Program-made: the position numbers and the translations under genes
From: a bacterium
Lineage (GTDB): Bacteria > Fibrobacterota > Fibrobacteria > UBA11236
Direction of reading: 5' to 3'
Assembly: GCA_900299345.1 (NCBI GenBank)
Contig: OMJM01000083.1
Location: 1 to 32,234, forward strand
DNA length: 32,234 nucleotides
In this document: in pieces, positions 23,140 to 30,894 of the stretch
How the letters are laid out: each line of letters starts with the position of its first letter
How positions within the stretch are numbered: the stretch's first letter is position 1
Notes under the pieces: model-generated
What the model was told of the DNA's origin: nothing
Database searches by the model: none
What the model saw: the letters and a program-made list of their open reading frames with translations, nothing else

Positions 23140-23931
23140 TCAAAGCCCAAGAACGTCCGTCATGGTATAAAGACCGGGTGCCTTGCCCTTGAGGAACAGA
23201 GCAGCACGAACCGCACCTTGCGCAAAAATCTGGCGGCCATGGGCCACATGGCGTAGCTCGATTCGCTCCCCGTCACCTGCAAACAGCACCGTATGATCCC
23301 CGGCGATGTCGCCGCCGCGCACCGCATGAATCCCGATTTGCCCCCTGGGACGTGCACCCGTCATGCCGACACGGCCATAAACGGCAACCTGTTCCAGCGA
23401 TTCATCCAGACCGCGAGCGACGGATTCCGCAAATCCCAGGGCCGTGCCGCTGGGCGCATCTTTCTTCTGGTTGTGGTGCGCTTCAACGATCTCGACGTCG
23501 AAGTCGAGACCCAGCGCCCGTGCCACGTTTTCCGCAGCCTTGAACAGCACGTTGACTCCGATGCTCATGTTGGGTGACATCAGCAAGGGAATCTTCTTCG
23601 AGGCGCTTTCGATACGATTCTTCTGATCCGCTGAAAAACCTGTAGTACAGATGATATGTGCCGCACCCACGCGTTCAGCAACTTCCAAAGCAGCCATGGT
23701 GGATTCGACAGACGTGAAATCAACAACGGCACAACCGGGGCGGATTACCGTCTCCAGAGAGTCGGTCAAGATTACATCGAGATTTTCAATGGAAAGCTTC
23801 TGCCCCACACCGGGCGTTCCCTTGGCCTCAACGGCGCCAATCACCTTCACGGATTGATTCTTCGCACAGGCGGCAAGCACCATCTGGCCCATGCGCCCGC
23901 GGGCGCCAAGGACTACGATTTCAACAACCAT
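23140..23931 (-). CDS. dapB: 4-hydroxy-tetrahydrodipicolinate reductase
   Basis: DapB reduces the product of DapA with NAD(P)H in the diaminopimelate/lysine pathway, feeding peptidoglycan and lysine. The 263-residue product has the nucleotide motif GARGRMG (9-15), VVDFTSVESTM, CTTGFS, SPNMSIGVN, the catalytic block EAHHNQKKDAPSGTA (His151, Lys155), and IGIHAVRGGDIAGDHTVLFA then GERIELRHVAHGR. It is full-length. The ATG lacks a Shine-Dalgarno and has TAATTT eight bases upstream, another possible leaderless start. It follows the rplI terminator, so it begins a new unit with the DUF5683-like pair behind it. Confidence 0.97.
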   Translation of the reverse strand: MVVEIVVLGARGRMGQMVLAACAKNQSVKVIGAVEAKGTPGVGQKLSIENLDVILTDSLETVIRPGCAVVDFTSVESTMAALEVAERVGAAHIICTTGFSADQKNRIESASKKIPLLMSPNMSIGVNVLFKAAENVARALGLDFDVEIVEAHHNQKKDAPSGTALGFAESVARGLDESLEQVAVYGRVGMTGARPRGQIGIHAVRGGDIAGDHTVLFAGDGERIELRHVAHGRQIFAQGAVRAALFLKGKAPGLYTMTDVLGL

Positions 23932-23951
23932 GGAATGGGAAATTAGGAAAC

Positions 23952-23994
23952 AAAAAAGGGTCGGGGCAATCCTTGCGGTTGACCCCGACCCTTT
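23952..23994 (-). terminator. Intrinsic terminator of rpsF-rpsR-rplI
   Basis: On the minus strand, AAAGGGTCGGGG (23994-23983) and CCCCGACCCTTT (23966-23955) form a 12-bp stem with a 16-base loop that leads into a T-tract. It lies 12 bases after the rplI stop and just before dapB. Confidence 0.85.
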
Positions 23995-24006
23995 CGGTTC
24001 AATTCT

Positions 24007-24459
24007 TTACTTCGACTCGTCGGAAATGACCCACAACTTCACCTTGGTCTCGACCTCTTTGTGAAGCTGGAGTTTGATGGTGTACATGCCGAGCTGTTTG
24101 ATGGGCTCAGGCAGCAACACCGCCTTCTTGTCGAATTCGTATCCGGTCTCGCGGAGCTTGGCCGCGATGTCCGCCGCGTGGATGGAACCGAAGAGTTTCT
24201 CGCCATCGTGCACCTTGGCCGCGATGGTGATCGACATGTCCTTCAGTTTCTCCGCCTTGGCCTGGTACTCCGCCTTCTCACGCTCGTAGCGCGCTTCAGC
24301 CTTGGCGCGCAACGCGTCAAGCTGCTTGCGCGAAGACGGCGTGGCGAGCTCCGCCAGACCGCGCGGGAACAGGTAGTTGTGCGCGTAACCGTTCTTGACC
24401 TTGACGACCTCGAGCGACTTGCCCAAGCCGGCGATTTCTTCTTTCAGAATGACTTCCAT
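24007..24459 (-). CDS. rplI: 50S ribosomal protein bL9
   Basis: bL9 binds 23S rRNA near the L1 stalk and reaches to neighbouring ribosomes. The 150-residue protein has the N-terminal RNA-binding domain MEVILKEEIAGLGKSLEVVK and the family signature VKNGYAHNYLFPRGLAELAT. A long central helix (about 50-80, rich in Lys, Glu and Ala) and the C-terminal domain (SITIAAKVHDGEKLFGSIHA onward) follow. It is full-length. GGAAGGAG precedes the ATG. It is the last gene of rpsF-rpsR-rplI; a terminator follows. Confidence 0.97.
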   Translation of the reverse strand: MEVILKEEIAGLGKSLEVVKVKNGYAHNYLFPRGLAELATPSSRKQLDALRAKAEARYEREKAEYQAKAEKLKDMSITIAAKVHDGEKLFGSIHAADIAAKLRETGYEFDKKAVLLPEPIKQLGMYTIKLQLHKEVETKVKLWVISDESK

Positions 24460-24477
24460 GTTAAACTCCTTCCCGGC

Positions 24478-24732
24478 TCAGCGCATGTTCTCTGCCACGT
24501 AGGGCAGAAGAGCGAGGTGACGGGCGCGTTTGATGGCGGTGGCGAGCTCGCGCTGATGACGCGCCGAGGTTCCGGAAAGCTTGCGGGAAACAATCTTGCC
24601 GCGCTCATTGATGAACTTGCGAAGCAGGCGATCGTCCTTGTAGTCCACGTGCTCGATCTTGTTTTCCGTGAAATAGCACGTTTTGCGCTTGCGGATCTTG
24701 TTTTCTTTTTCTTTCTCTCTCGGGGCGGGCAT
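24478..24732 (-). CDS. rpsR: 30S ribosomal protein bS18
   Basis: bS18 pairs with bS6 on the 30S platform. The 84 residues include a basic N-terminus, [19 protein letters not shown], the core [20 protein letters not shown] and [20 protein letters not shown]. These are family hallmarks. It carries a single Cys (residue 19), so no zinc-binding set. Its ATG shares a base with the rpsF stop (TAATG), consistent with coupled production of the S6:S18 pair. Confidence 0.97.
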   Translation of the reverse strand: MPAPREKEKENKIRKRKTCYFTENKIEHVDYKDDRLLRKFINERGKIVSRKLSGTSARHQRELATAIKRARHLALLPYVAENMR

Positions 24733-25100
24733 TACTCGTCTCCTTCCTTGGACTTGTCCTCATTGGATTCCACAACCGGGGCTCCGTCAGGAGACGGCGC
24801 CGGGGGAATGCCGCAGGGATTCTCAGCCACGGTCAGCCACCGCAGCACGTTTTCATTGATGCGAAAGCGCTTCTCCAGCTCCGAGGGAAGCGAGGTGTCC
24901 GCTTCGTAGTAGAAGGCGGCATATTCGCCATGGCTGCGCTTGCGGATGGAATAGGCCAGACGGCGCTTTCCCCAGCGATCCACGCGCACGATTTTTCCCT
25001 GGGACTCGATGAGTTTGGTCACCGCATCGAATTCCGAGGCGATGGATTCGTCGGGGATCATCGCATCCACGACCAAAACAGTTTCATATTGCTTGGACAA
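24732..25100 (-). CDS. rpsF: 30S ribosomal protein bS6
   Basis: bS6 is a platform protein that binds as a heterodimer with bS18. The 122-residue product has [12 protein letters not shown] at the start, the RNA-facing block [20 protein letters not shown] (about 42-61) and [10 protein letters not shown] (about 80-89). An acidic and proline-rich C-terminal tail follows (about 95-122). The start codon is TTG (25100-25098), with AAAGGA seven bases upstream; no in-frame ATG is available. It is the first gene of rpsF-rpsR-rplI and has a leader of about 90 nt with three hairpins. Confidence 0.96.
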   Translation of the reverse strand: MSKQYETVLVVDAMIPDESIASEFDAVTKLIESQGKIVRVDRWGKRRLAYSIRKRSHGEYAAFYYEADTSLPSELEKRFRINENVLRWLTVAENPCGIPPAPSPDGAPVVESNEDKSKEGDE

Positions 25101-25192
25101 TTGCGTTTCCTTTGGTCTTCCGCCAGGAACATTCCCGGTGGATTGGCCTTCCGTCAGGCGAAAGGCAGGGATTCCCGGAGAGTCCGGGAAGG
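25101..25192 (-). ncRNA. Structured 5' leader of rpsF-rpsR-rplI (probable S6:S18 autoregulatory leader)
   Basis: The leader can form three hairpins in a row: TTCCCGGA-CTC-TCCGGGAA (25190-25172), GCCTTTCG-CCTGA-CGGAAGGC (25166-25146), and CCGGGA-ATGT-TCCTGG flanked by CC/GG with an unpaired A opposite C (25141-25120). The Shine-Dalgarno follows. Feedback by the S6:S18 dimer on its own mRNA is known in several phyla. The CCG-bearing third hairpin is the candidate site here, which is inference. Confidence 0.5.
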
Positions 25193-25198
25193 GGGCAG

Positions 25199-25227
25199 AA
25201 CTTATCTAAAACGTTGGATTTGTTCAA
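25199..25227 (-). promoter_or_regulatory. Candidate rpsF promoter
   Basis: On the minus strand, TTGAAC (25227-25222), 17 bases, then TAAGTT (25204-25199). The -35 is good and the -10 weak; an alternative -10 such as TAGATA is possible. It lies directly after the terminator hairpin of the preceding gene. Confidence 0.4.
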
Positions 25228-25258
25228 GATGAAATGCCCGGAAAACGGGCTTTTCATC
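25228..25258 (-). terminator. Hairpin after the CsgG-like/PEGA gene
   Basis: On the minus strand, GATGAAA-A-GCCCG-TTTTC-CGGGC-A-TTTCATC forms a long, nearly symmetrical stem that includes the stop codon. The trailing T-run is broken (ATTTCATCTT), so termination may be modest. The same hairpin has a better T-tract in the plus direction, where there is no gene to end. Confidence 0.5.
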
Positions 25259-26429
25259 ATTTTTTAGCGGACCAGAATACAGCCAAACCTGCCGCCAAAA
25301 GCGCCAATCCGCCAATGACGATGACAATCGTTTTTGTGGACAGGCCCTTGGAATTTTGGGAATCCTCGGAAGGATCCCTTAAATCGTCGTCCCAGTTGGG
25401 CTTGGGGGTGCCGGAAGACTCTGTTTCCTTTTCACCACCCAGACGGGGAAGCACGAAGGAATAAGTCACGGCCGCCAATTTTTTCACATCGAAATCGCGG
25501 CAGCGGGTCTGATAGCCCGGGCTGGTTCCGCACACCGTGTGTTTGCCGGGGTTGACAGGAAACCGTCGATCCGAGGAAGGCAGGGGAGTTCCGTCCAAAG
25601 AAAGACTGGTGTTGCTCGGCTGTACTGTGAGATTGAGCCACGCCGCCTCCTGATTCTGCACGGCTTGCGCCAAATCCGGAAGTCCGGCAGTCAGTACACG
25701 AGCCAGTTCCCCGGTGTAGACTTTGCGCAACACTGTAGTGTTCTGACCGGTTTCCGCGGACACGAGCGCCAGTTGAAAGGTGAACACGGAATCGATGCGC
25801 GCGACCTCGCCCATGATCATGTATTCAACCATCAAACGACGGGCGATATCCAAACGACAATCGCGATCCTGGCACGTCTCCGGCTGTTTGCGCAGTCGAC
25901 GCAATGTCTCCGCCACCGACGCGCGATCCAAGGTCCGGAAAATCGGAACTTTTTCCATCTCACCGATGAACTGGTTGGTGATGTCCACGCGCTCCTGCGG
26001 TGTAAAACCGAATCCTTGAAAGTCAAAGATCACCAGTGGCGGCACCAATGCCTTCCCGCCCTTGCGCTTCTGATATTCCCGCCGGATGTTCTGGAATCGG
26101 CTCATGATGGCGTTGCTGGCGTAGGTATCGAATAACGAGGCAAATGGATCGAGATCCAGCAGATGTTGAAACAAGGTATCCGCTTTGCCTTGCTTTTCTG
26201 GCGTGGAAGCGTACAAGACACCGAGATTTTTCAGGAGATAGACGCTGTCCTGATAGGTGACTTCACCGGGTCGATTGAGAAAAGCCAACATGGACTGCTC
26301 CGCCTTGTCCAAATCGCCCTCGGAGAGGTAGGCCTCAATTTGATCGCGGGATACGACCTGGGCATGAACAAAGGCTGAGCATAGAAGCATCAAGCCTGTA
26401 ATCCACATGATGCCACGCGAGTGAGTCAT
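25257..26429 (-). CDS. Secreted CsgG-like/PEGA-domain envelope protein
   Basis: A 390-residue envelope protein of unknown role. It starts with a signal peptide (THSRGIMWITGLMLLCSAFV, cleavage likely VHA/QVVS). A helical, TPR-like region (about 30-120, with DLDKAEQSMLAFL and DTLFQHLLDLDP) follows. Next is a CsgG/LpoB-like alpha/beta domain (about 130-270: PPLVIFDFQGFGFTPQERVD, FRTLDRASVAETL, LMVEYMIMGEVARI), then a PEGA domain (about 270-340: LTVQPSNTSLSLDGTPLPSS). An acidic linker and a C-terminal membrane helix (about 366-386) end it. I chose ATG 26429 because it overlaps the ParA stop (ATGA) and gives the signal peptide. Coupling to ParA suggests a shared function. Confidence 0.75.
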   Translation of the reverse strand: MTHSRGIMWITGLMLLCSAFVHAQVVSRDQIEAYLSEGDLDKAEQSMLAFLNRPGEVTYQDSVYLLKNLGVLYASTPEKQGKADTLFQHLLDLDPFASLFDTYASNAIMSRFQNIRREYQKRKGGKALVPPLVIFDFQGFGFTPQERVDITNQFIGEMEKVPIFRTLDRASVAETLRRLRKQPETCQDRDCRLDIARRLMVEYMIMGEVARIDSVFTFQLALVSAETGQNTTVLRKVYTGELARVLTAGLPDLAQAVQNQEAAWLNLTVQPSNTSLSLDGTPLPSSDRRFPVNPGKHTVCGTSPGYQTRCRDFDVKKLAAVTYSFVLPRLGGEKETESSGTPKPNWDDDLRDPSEDSQNSKGLSTKTIVIVIGGLALLAAGLAVFWSAKK

Positions 26430-27238
26430 ACCGTGGCGCGCTCCCGCATCTTTTGTTGCACCGCTTCGGCGGAAAGCCCGAACAACTCGAAACACAACGC
26501 ATACATGTCAAGCGCCGAAGAGGACGCTGGGGCGTGCTCAAACACACTGAGTCCGAGTCGTGCCGCTTCTGCGAAATCGATGGTGAGACGCACCTTCTGT
26601 TTCGCCACGCGGCCGGGGTAGGTCGCCTCGATGCGCTCCGCCAGCACCTTGTGCAACTGGGTATTACCGCGATACATGTTGATGACGATACGGAAAAGCT
26701 GTGCCGTGGCCGTCATGCGATCCAGCCACGGCACAAGATCATCCAAACCTTGCAGCGCATATGCCTCGGGCTGGGTGGGAACGATCACTTCCGTCGTCGC
26801 CATGAGCGCCATGCGCGTCAACCAGTTCAAGGCGGGCGCGCAATCCACCAGCACATAATCGTACTCCGGATACAACGGCGCGAGAATGGACTGCAGACGC
26901 GCGGGTTCACGCGTGAGCCGCGGATCAAGCAAAGGGAGATCATCGAGCTCCGGGCTTCCTGCCAGCACATACAGGCCCGGATATCCTGTCTCCATGACGC
27001 ACTCCGGAGCTTCCCGGCGGCGCAGCAGCACTTTGGATATGTCGGCAAGACCGTCCTTGCGGAAGTCCTCTCCGAATTTTTTGACCAGCAAGTGCTTGGT
27101 CAGATTGGACTGCGCATCCAAATCAACCAACAAAGTTTTGAATCCTGAAAACGCAAGGGCGTGCGCGCAATTCAACGCGAAAGTGGTCTTCCCCACTCCC
27201 CCCTTCTTGGACAACAGGCAGTAGGTCTTGGCGGCCAT
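26426..27238 (-). CDS. ParA/MinD-family ATPase, orphan
   Basis: A 270-residue deviant-Walker ATPase. It has Walker A KGGVGKTT (residues 12-19, with the signature Lys before GG), LLVDLDAQSNLTKHLL (switch I region), and DYVLVDCAPALNW (Walker B/switch II). The C-terminal half has PTQPEAYALQGLDDLVPWL, as in ParA/Soj. ParA proteins form ATP-dependent dimers that position cargo such as plasmids, chromosomes or protein clusters. No ParB or parS-like repeat is visible, so cargo is unknown. I chose ATG 27238 because GGAGG lies six bases upstream and the family starts here; it is one base after the murA stop. The next gene overlaps by ATGA. Confidence 0.88.
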   Translation of the reverse strand: MAAKTYCLLSKKGGVGKTTFALNCAHALAFSGFKTLLVDLDAQSNLTKHLLVKKFGEDFRKDGLADISKVLLRRREAPECVMETGYPGLYVLAGSPELDDLPLLDPRLTREPARLQSILAPLYPEYDYVLVDCAPALNWLTRMALMATTEVIVPTQPEAYALQGLDDLVPWLDRMTATAQLFRIVINMYRGNTQLHKVLAERIEATYPGRVAKQKVRLTIDFAEAARLGLSVFEHAPASSSALDMYALCFELFGLSAEAVQQKMRERATV

Positions 27239-27239
27239 C

Positions 27240-28553
27240 TTATTCCTCCACAACCTGAATGGAAGCCCCGAGGGCCCGGAATTTTTCCACCACACGATCA
27301 TAACCACGTTCGATGTAACGCACTCCGCTGATGGATGTGCGCCCTTTGGCCAGCACCGCAGCAACCAGGTAGGAGAATCCCGCGCGAAGATCCGGGATTT
27401 CGATCTCCGCGCCCTGCAACGGTGTCGGGCCCCAAATCACGGCGGAATGCTGATGATTCAACTGACGGAAACGACAATCGCGACCACCCAGGCATTCACT
27501 GAAAACTTGAATCTTCGCCCCCATGCGGTTCAACGCTTCCACGTAACCGAAACGATTTTCGTACACGGTCTCATGGATCACCGACATGCCCTCGGCCTGC
27601 GTCAGTAAAATGACCAGCGGCTGTTGCCAATCGGTCATGAGGCCGGGATGCACTCCGGTCTCCGCAGCAATAGACTTGAGTTTGCGATCGCGGCCGTAAA
27701 AACGGATGCCGTCGGGACGCACCTCGAACTCGCCACCGGCACGGCGCATCCAGTTGAGAAACGCCAGCAAATGCAGTTGATCCGCGCCGCGAATAAACAC
27801 GTCTCCGCGCGTCGCGACAGCTGAAGCGGCAAACGACGCCGCCTCGATGCGATCGTTGAGCACCCGGTGGTCAGCGGGCCGCAGGGAATCCACACCCTGA
27901 ATCATCCATGTGCGATCGGTCTCTTGCGAAATGATGGCACCCATGGCCTGCAGCAGCAAGGCGAGATCCACGATCTCCGGCTCGATGGCCGCATTACGGA
28001 TTTCCGTGGTGCCGCGTGCCATCGTGGCCGCCATCATCAGGTTTTCCGTAGCACCGACGCTGGGAAACGGCAGCGTGATGCGCGTTCCCGTCAGTTTGTC
28101 GGCGTTGAAGTGATATGCGCCGTCCCGATATTCGGCTTTGGCACCGAGGCTCTGAAATCCCTGTAGGTGAAAATCGAGAGGACGCTCCCCGATGCCACAA
28201 CCGCCCATCATGGGAATGACCGCGCGACCGAAGCGATGCAGCAACGGCCCGGCCATCAGGATGGGAATGCGGTTCAATCCGGAATATTCGGCGGGAACTT
28301 CGGGAGTGGCGAGCGACGAAGTGTCAGATTCGAGGGTGCCGGCTTCAGCATCGTGCGTGATCTTGCAGCCAAGGGATTCCATCACCCGGCGGGTGATGTC
28401 GACGTCCCCAATGTCGGGAACATTGCGAAGGCGCGTGACGCCGGGCGCAAGGAGCGACGCCACCATTTCCTTCGTGACGGCGTTCTTGGCCCCCCGGATG
28501 GTGATTTCACCTTCCAGATTGCTCCCGCCTTCGACGATGTATTTGCGAGCCAT
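27240..28553 (-). CDS. murA: UDP-N-acetylglucosamine 1-carboxyvinyltransferase
   Basis: MurA adds enolpyruvate to UDP-GlcNAc, the first committed step of peptidoglycan synthesis. The 437-residue product has the two-domain EPSP-synthase fold: GEITIRGAKNAVTKEM (Lys23, Asn24), the active-site loop MMGGCGIGERPLDFH with Cys119, SVGATENLMMAATMARG, the catalytic Asp region MTDWQQPLVILLTQAEG, and a C-terminal DLRAGFSYLVAAVLAKGRT. Cys119 means the fosfomycin-target residue is present. The ATG lacks a clear Shine-Dalgarno. It lies 40 bases after the beta-propeller gene and one base before parA, so murA-parA-PEGA looks like one unit. Confidence 0.96.
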   Translation of the reverse strand: MARKYIVEGGSNLEGEITIRGAKNAVTKEMVASLLAPGVTRLRNVPDIGDVDITRRVMESLGCKITHDAEAGTLESDTSSLATPEVPAEYSGLNRIPILMAGPLLHRFGRAVIPMMGGCGIGERPLDFHLQGFQSLGAKAEYRDGAYHFNADKLTGTRITLPFPSVGATENLMMAATMARGTTEIRNAAIEPEIVDLALLLQAMGAIISQETDRTWMIQGVDSLRPADHRVLNDRIEAASFAASAVATRGDVFIRGADQLHLLAFLNWMRRAGGEFEVRPDGIRFYGRDRKLKSIAAETGVHPGLMTDWQQPLVILLTQAEGMSVIHETVYENRFGYVEALNRMGAKIQVFSECLGGRDCRFRQLNHQHSAVIWGPTPLQGAEIEIPDLRAGFSYLVAAVLAKGRTSISGVRYIERGYDRVVEKFRALGASIQVVEE

Positions 28554-28593
28554 TCAGCCCACAAATTTACACTGTCGATTTCCCAAGGTGGAA

Positions 28594-30765
28594 CTAAAAC
28601 AACGCCACGGGACGTGAGAAGGTCTTGCCGCCCACGCGAACCTCGACCACATAACCGCCCTTGGCCATATCCGCGACAGGGATCAGCAAGCGCTGGCGAC
28701 CCGCAATGGCATTCACGCGCGCATGTACCTTGCCCTGCAAATCCCGGACGAAGATGGAGGACGGCTGCTCGAAAGGCAGGTTCAACGCGAGATTGGACCC
28801 GGAACGCAGCACCTTGAATTCCTGCGCTCGGTTCTCGGCAGAAAGCAACCGGGGATCCACGATGGCCGTCGAGGCAAAGGCGCTGTCCGGGGAAATGAAA
28901 TTCAGCGTGTACCACGCGGTAATGACAGAAGGCACGGCACCCGCAGTAGCCGGTTCACCCCAGGGTTTTTCACCTATGGAAGACAGAATATTCGATCCCT
29001 TGAAGTACACGACCCGGTTGTTGCCGCTGCCAGGAGCCGTGATGGGTGCGTTGGCAACGGGCCGCACGGATGGGACGGGCATGGACGCAAGTTGCAGGAA
29101 CACACGCAGAGAGTCCGATGCGATGCGCACATTACTCACGGAAAGCGTCGCATTGTTCATCTGATTTCCTGCACCATAGGATTCGATACTCATCTGATTG
29201 ACCCAGGTCTGTACCTGGTAATTGGAAGCCACTCCGGCCGAAGGGCCGACTTTCTTCGTGAACTGCAGTTCAAACCCGTTCACACGCGAACGCACGGCCA
29301 GCAATTCAAAAACTGTGGTGTCTTTCGGCACGAGTTTGAAAAAATCATAGACGGAATTACAGCCGCCATTTTTACCCCGGGGCATCAAGTCCGCGGCGAG
29401 CGCCCCCGTGCCTCCTCCTCCGCCATAACACCAATTGCCCGACGCCTGATCATTGCCTCCGGCCTGACTTCCCGCATACAGGGCGCCATCCGGACCAATC
29501 TTCAAACGGCCGACCCCCGCATGGAATCCTCCGGAATGCACGAAGACAGCCCCCTGCCATTCGTTGTTCACCTTTTCCAGAAACACGCGCTGGATGCCGC
29601 CGAATGTCACGTCTCCATACAGCAACTGCCCCGCGTAAACGCCTTGGGTCAGATATACAAGTTCGCCGGGATTGTTGGCGATGTCCGAGTTGGCTGGTGC
29701 GCCGCTAGCGACACCCTGATTCAAGGCCACTGCAGGAAAGGATTCCGGAATTCCACGCGTATGTCCGTAGGGATTGTTGACATCGCAATGCATTCCGAAG
29801 AAGCGTCCGGGACGGTAATTGACGATCTTGTTCACGGCGTTGTAATTCCCCTGAATGTCCGAGCCGAAGATCTCACCCTCCGGTCCGAATACGAATCCAT
29901 TGGGAGATCGCAAGCCCCCGTCAACGACTTGCTGGGTGCCGTTCCTGGGATCGATCTTCAACAACGCGCAGCGATCGCGCCCCTGCTCCGTGCGCGTCGT
30001 GGCGTTGTCATATTGACCGATGGTTCCCGCATACAGAAACCCTTGCGCATCCCGAATCAAACCCGTGGTAAAGTGGTGCCAGCGTCGACCGGTACCGGAG
30101 GTATCGGCGGAATTGGCGTAGGTCACCGGAGGGTGCGCGGTAAAACTCTTATAGAGTCCGGGGCCCACCGAATCCGCCGAGCAAACTTGAGCATGGCAGG
30201 TGTTGATCACCTTGATGGGATTCACGCCATTGGTATAAGGCCCCGTGCCGATGAAGCGGAGCAAGCCCGTTTTGGTGATGGTGTAAATGGTGTCGGAATC
30301 GCTGGCGGTCGCACGGCGAGCCACAAAGATGCCCAGCGGCTCCCACAGGCCGGCGTAAATCTTTTGAACGTTCGACGACGTGATGCTCGTGCCCGAAGTA
30401 CCCGAGATGATATACAAGCCGCCGAGACCTTTACCATTGGGCGGTCCCTGAATGTCACCGTAATAGGTTCCGTTGTTGTTTCCCGTCGTCACATAGGATT
30501 GATCCGAAACCCAGTTGACCGCCACCATCCGGCCATCCGAAAGCCAGTCGATGCCCCCGAATCGGAAACCGGTGTCGATGGCATTGCGAAACGAGACCAG
30601 CGTATATCCCGGGTGGACGCCGGGACCGCTGGGACTTGGGACACCGTTGGCGCCATTAGTGCTCGTGGACGTGCCCAATGCGGCATTTCCCAAGGGGGTA
30701 GAACGGCCTAGTGAATATTGAATCACTCCGGTCAAAAGCAGACCTGTCAAAACTATTCCGCGCAT
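28594..30765 (-). CDS. Secreted beta-propeller protein (sugar-dehydrogenase-like) with C-terminal sorting-like domain
   Basis: A 723-residue exported protein with a signal peptide (about residues 1-20, MRGIVLTGLLLTGVIQYSLG). It has repeated propeller-like blades of the type seen in glucose/sorbosone dehydrogenases: GIDWLSDGRMVAVNW, TTGLIRDAQGFLYAGTIGQY, GLRSPNGFVFGPEGEIFGSD, GELVYLTQGVYAGQLLYGDV and GVGRLKIGPDGALYAGSQ. A middle region resembles beta-sandwich modules. The end (SSIFVRDLQGKVHARVN through GKTFSRPVALF) resembles an FCB sorting domain. The exact substrate or cofactor is unknown. A Shine-Dalgarno AGGGGG precedes the ATG. A 662-codon antisense frame over it is a shadow. Confidence 0.72.
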   Translation of the reverse strand: MRGIVLTGLLLTGVIQYSLGRSTPLGNAALGTSTSTNGANGVPSPSGPGVHPGYTLVSFRNAIDTGFRFGGIDWLSDGRMVAVNWVSDQSYVTTGNNNGTYYGDIQGPPNGKGLGGLYIISGTSGTSITSSNVQKIYAGLWEPLGIFVARRATASDSDTIYTITKTGLLRFIGTGPYTNGVNPIKVINTCHAQVCSADSVGPGLYKSFTAHPPVTYANSADTSGTGRRWHHFTTGLIRDAQGFLYAGTIGQYDNATTRTEQGRDRCALLKIDPRNGTQQVVDGGLRSPNGFVFGPEGEIFGSDIQGNYNAVNKIVNYRPGRFFGMHCDVNNPYGHTRGIPESFPAVALNQGVASGAPANSDIANNPGELVYLTQGVYAGQLLYGDVTFGGIQRVFLEKVNNEWQGAVFVHSGGFHAGVGRLKIGPDGALYAGSQAGGNDQASGNWCYGGGGGTGALAADLMPRGKNGGCNSVYDFFKLVPKDTTVFELLAVRSRVNGFELQFTKKVGPSAGVASNYQVQTWVNQMSIESYGAGNQMNNATLSVSNVRIASDSLRVFLQLASMPVPSVRPVANAPITAPGSGNNRVVYFKGSNILSSIGEKPWGEPATAGAVPSVITAWYTLNFISPDSAFASTAIVDPRLLSAENRAQEFKVLRSGSNLALNLPFEQPSSIFVRDLQGKVHARVNAIAGRQRLLIPVADMAKGGYVVEVRVGGKTFSRPVALF

Positions 30766-30894
30766 AGCCGCCCCCTGCTGAAACCCGCCATATTCAAAGT
30801 CGGAGAAAATCTAAGGGGTTCCCGCAAAAATTGCCGGGAGTTTCGGAAAAATCAGAACCTGCGAATGCTTGCCATATACGGCAAACGTCTCAAA

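Noticed and set aside
26426-27238. Plasmid or chromosome partition locus (parABS)
   Set aside because: No ParB gene or repeated parS-like palindromes are present near the ParA gene; its neighbours are murA and an envelope protein.
28723-30711. A 662-codon open frame on the plus strand
   Set aside because: It lies wholly antisense to the secreted beta-propeller gene, whose frame has a signal peptide, Shine-Dalgarno and recognisable repeats. The antisense product has no family features and is rich in Arg and His, as expected of a shadow frame.
30766-30894. Gap with inverted repeat TTGCC-ATATAC-GGCAA (30869-30884)
   Set aside because: It could be an operator or a weak terminator after the S41 peptidase, but there is no T-tract and no convincing promoter around it, so no feature was called.
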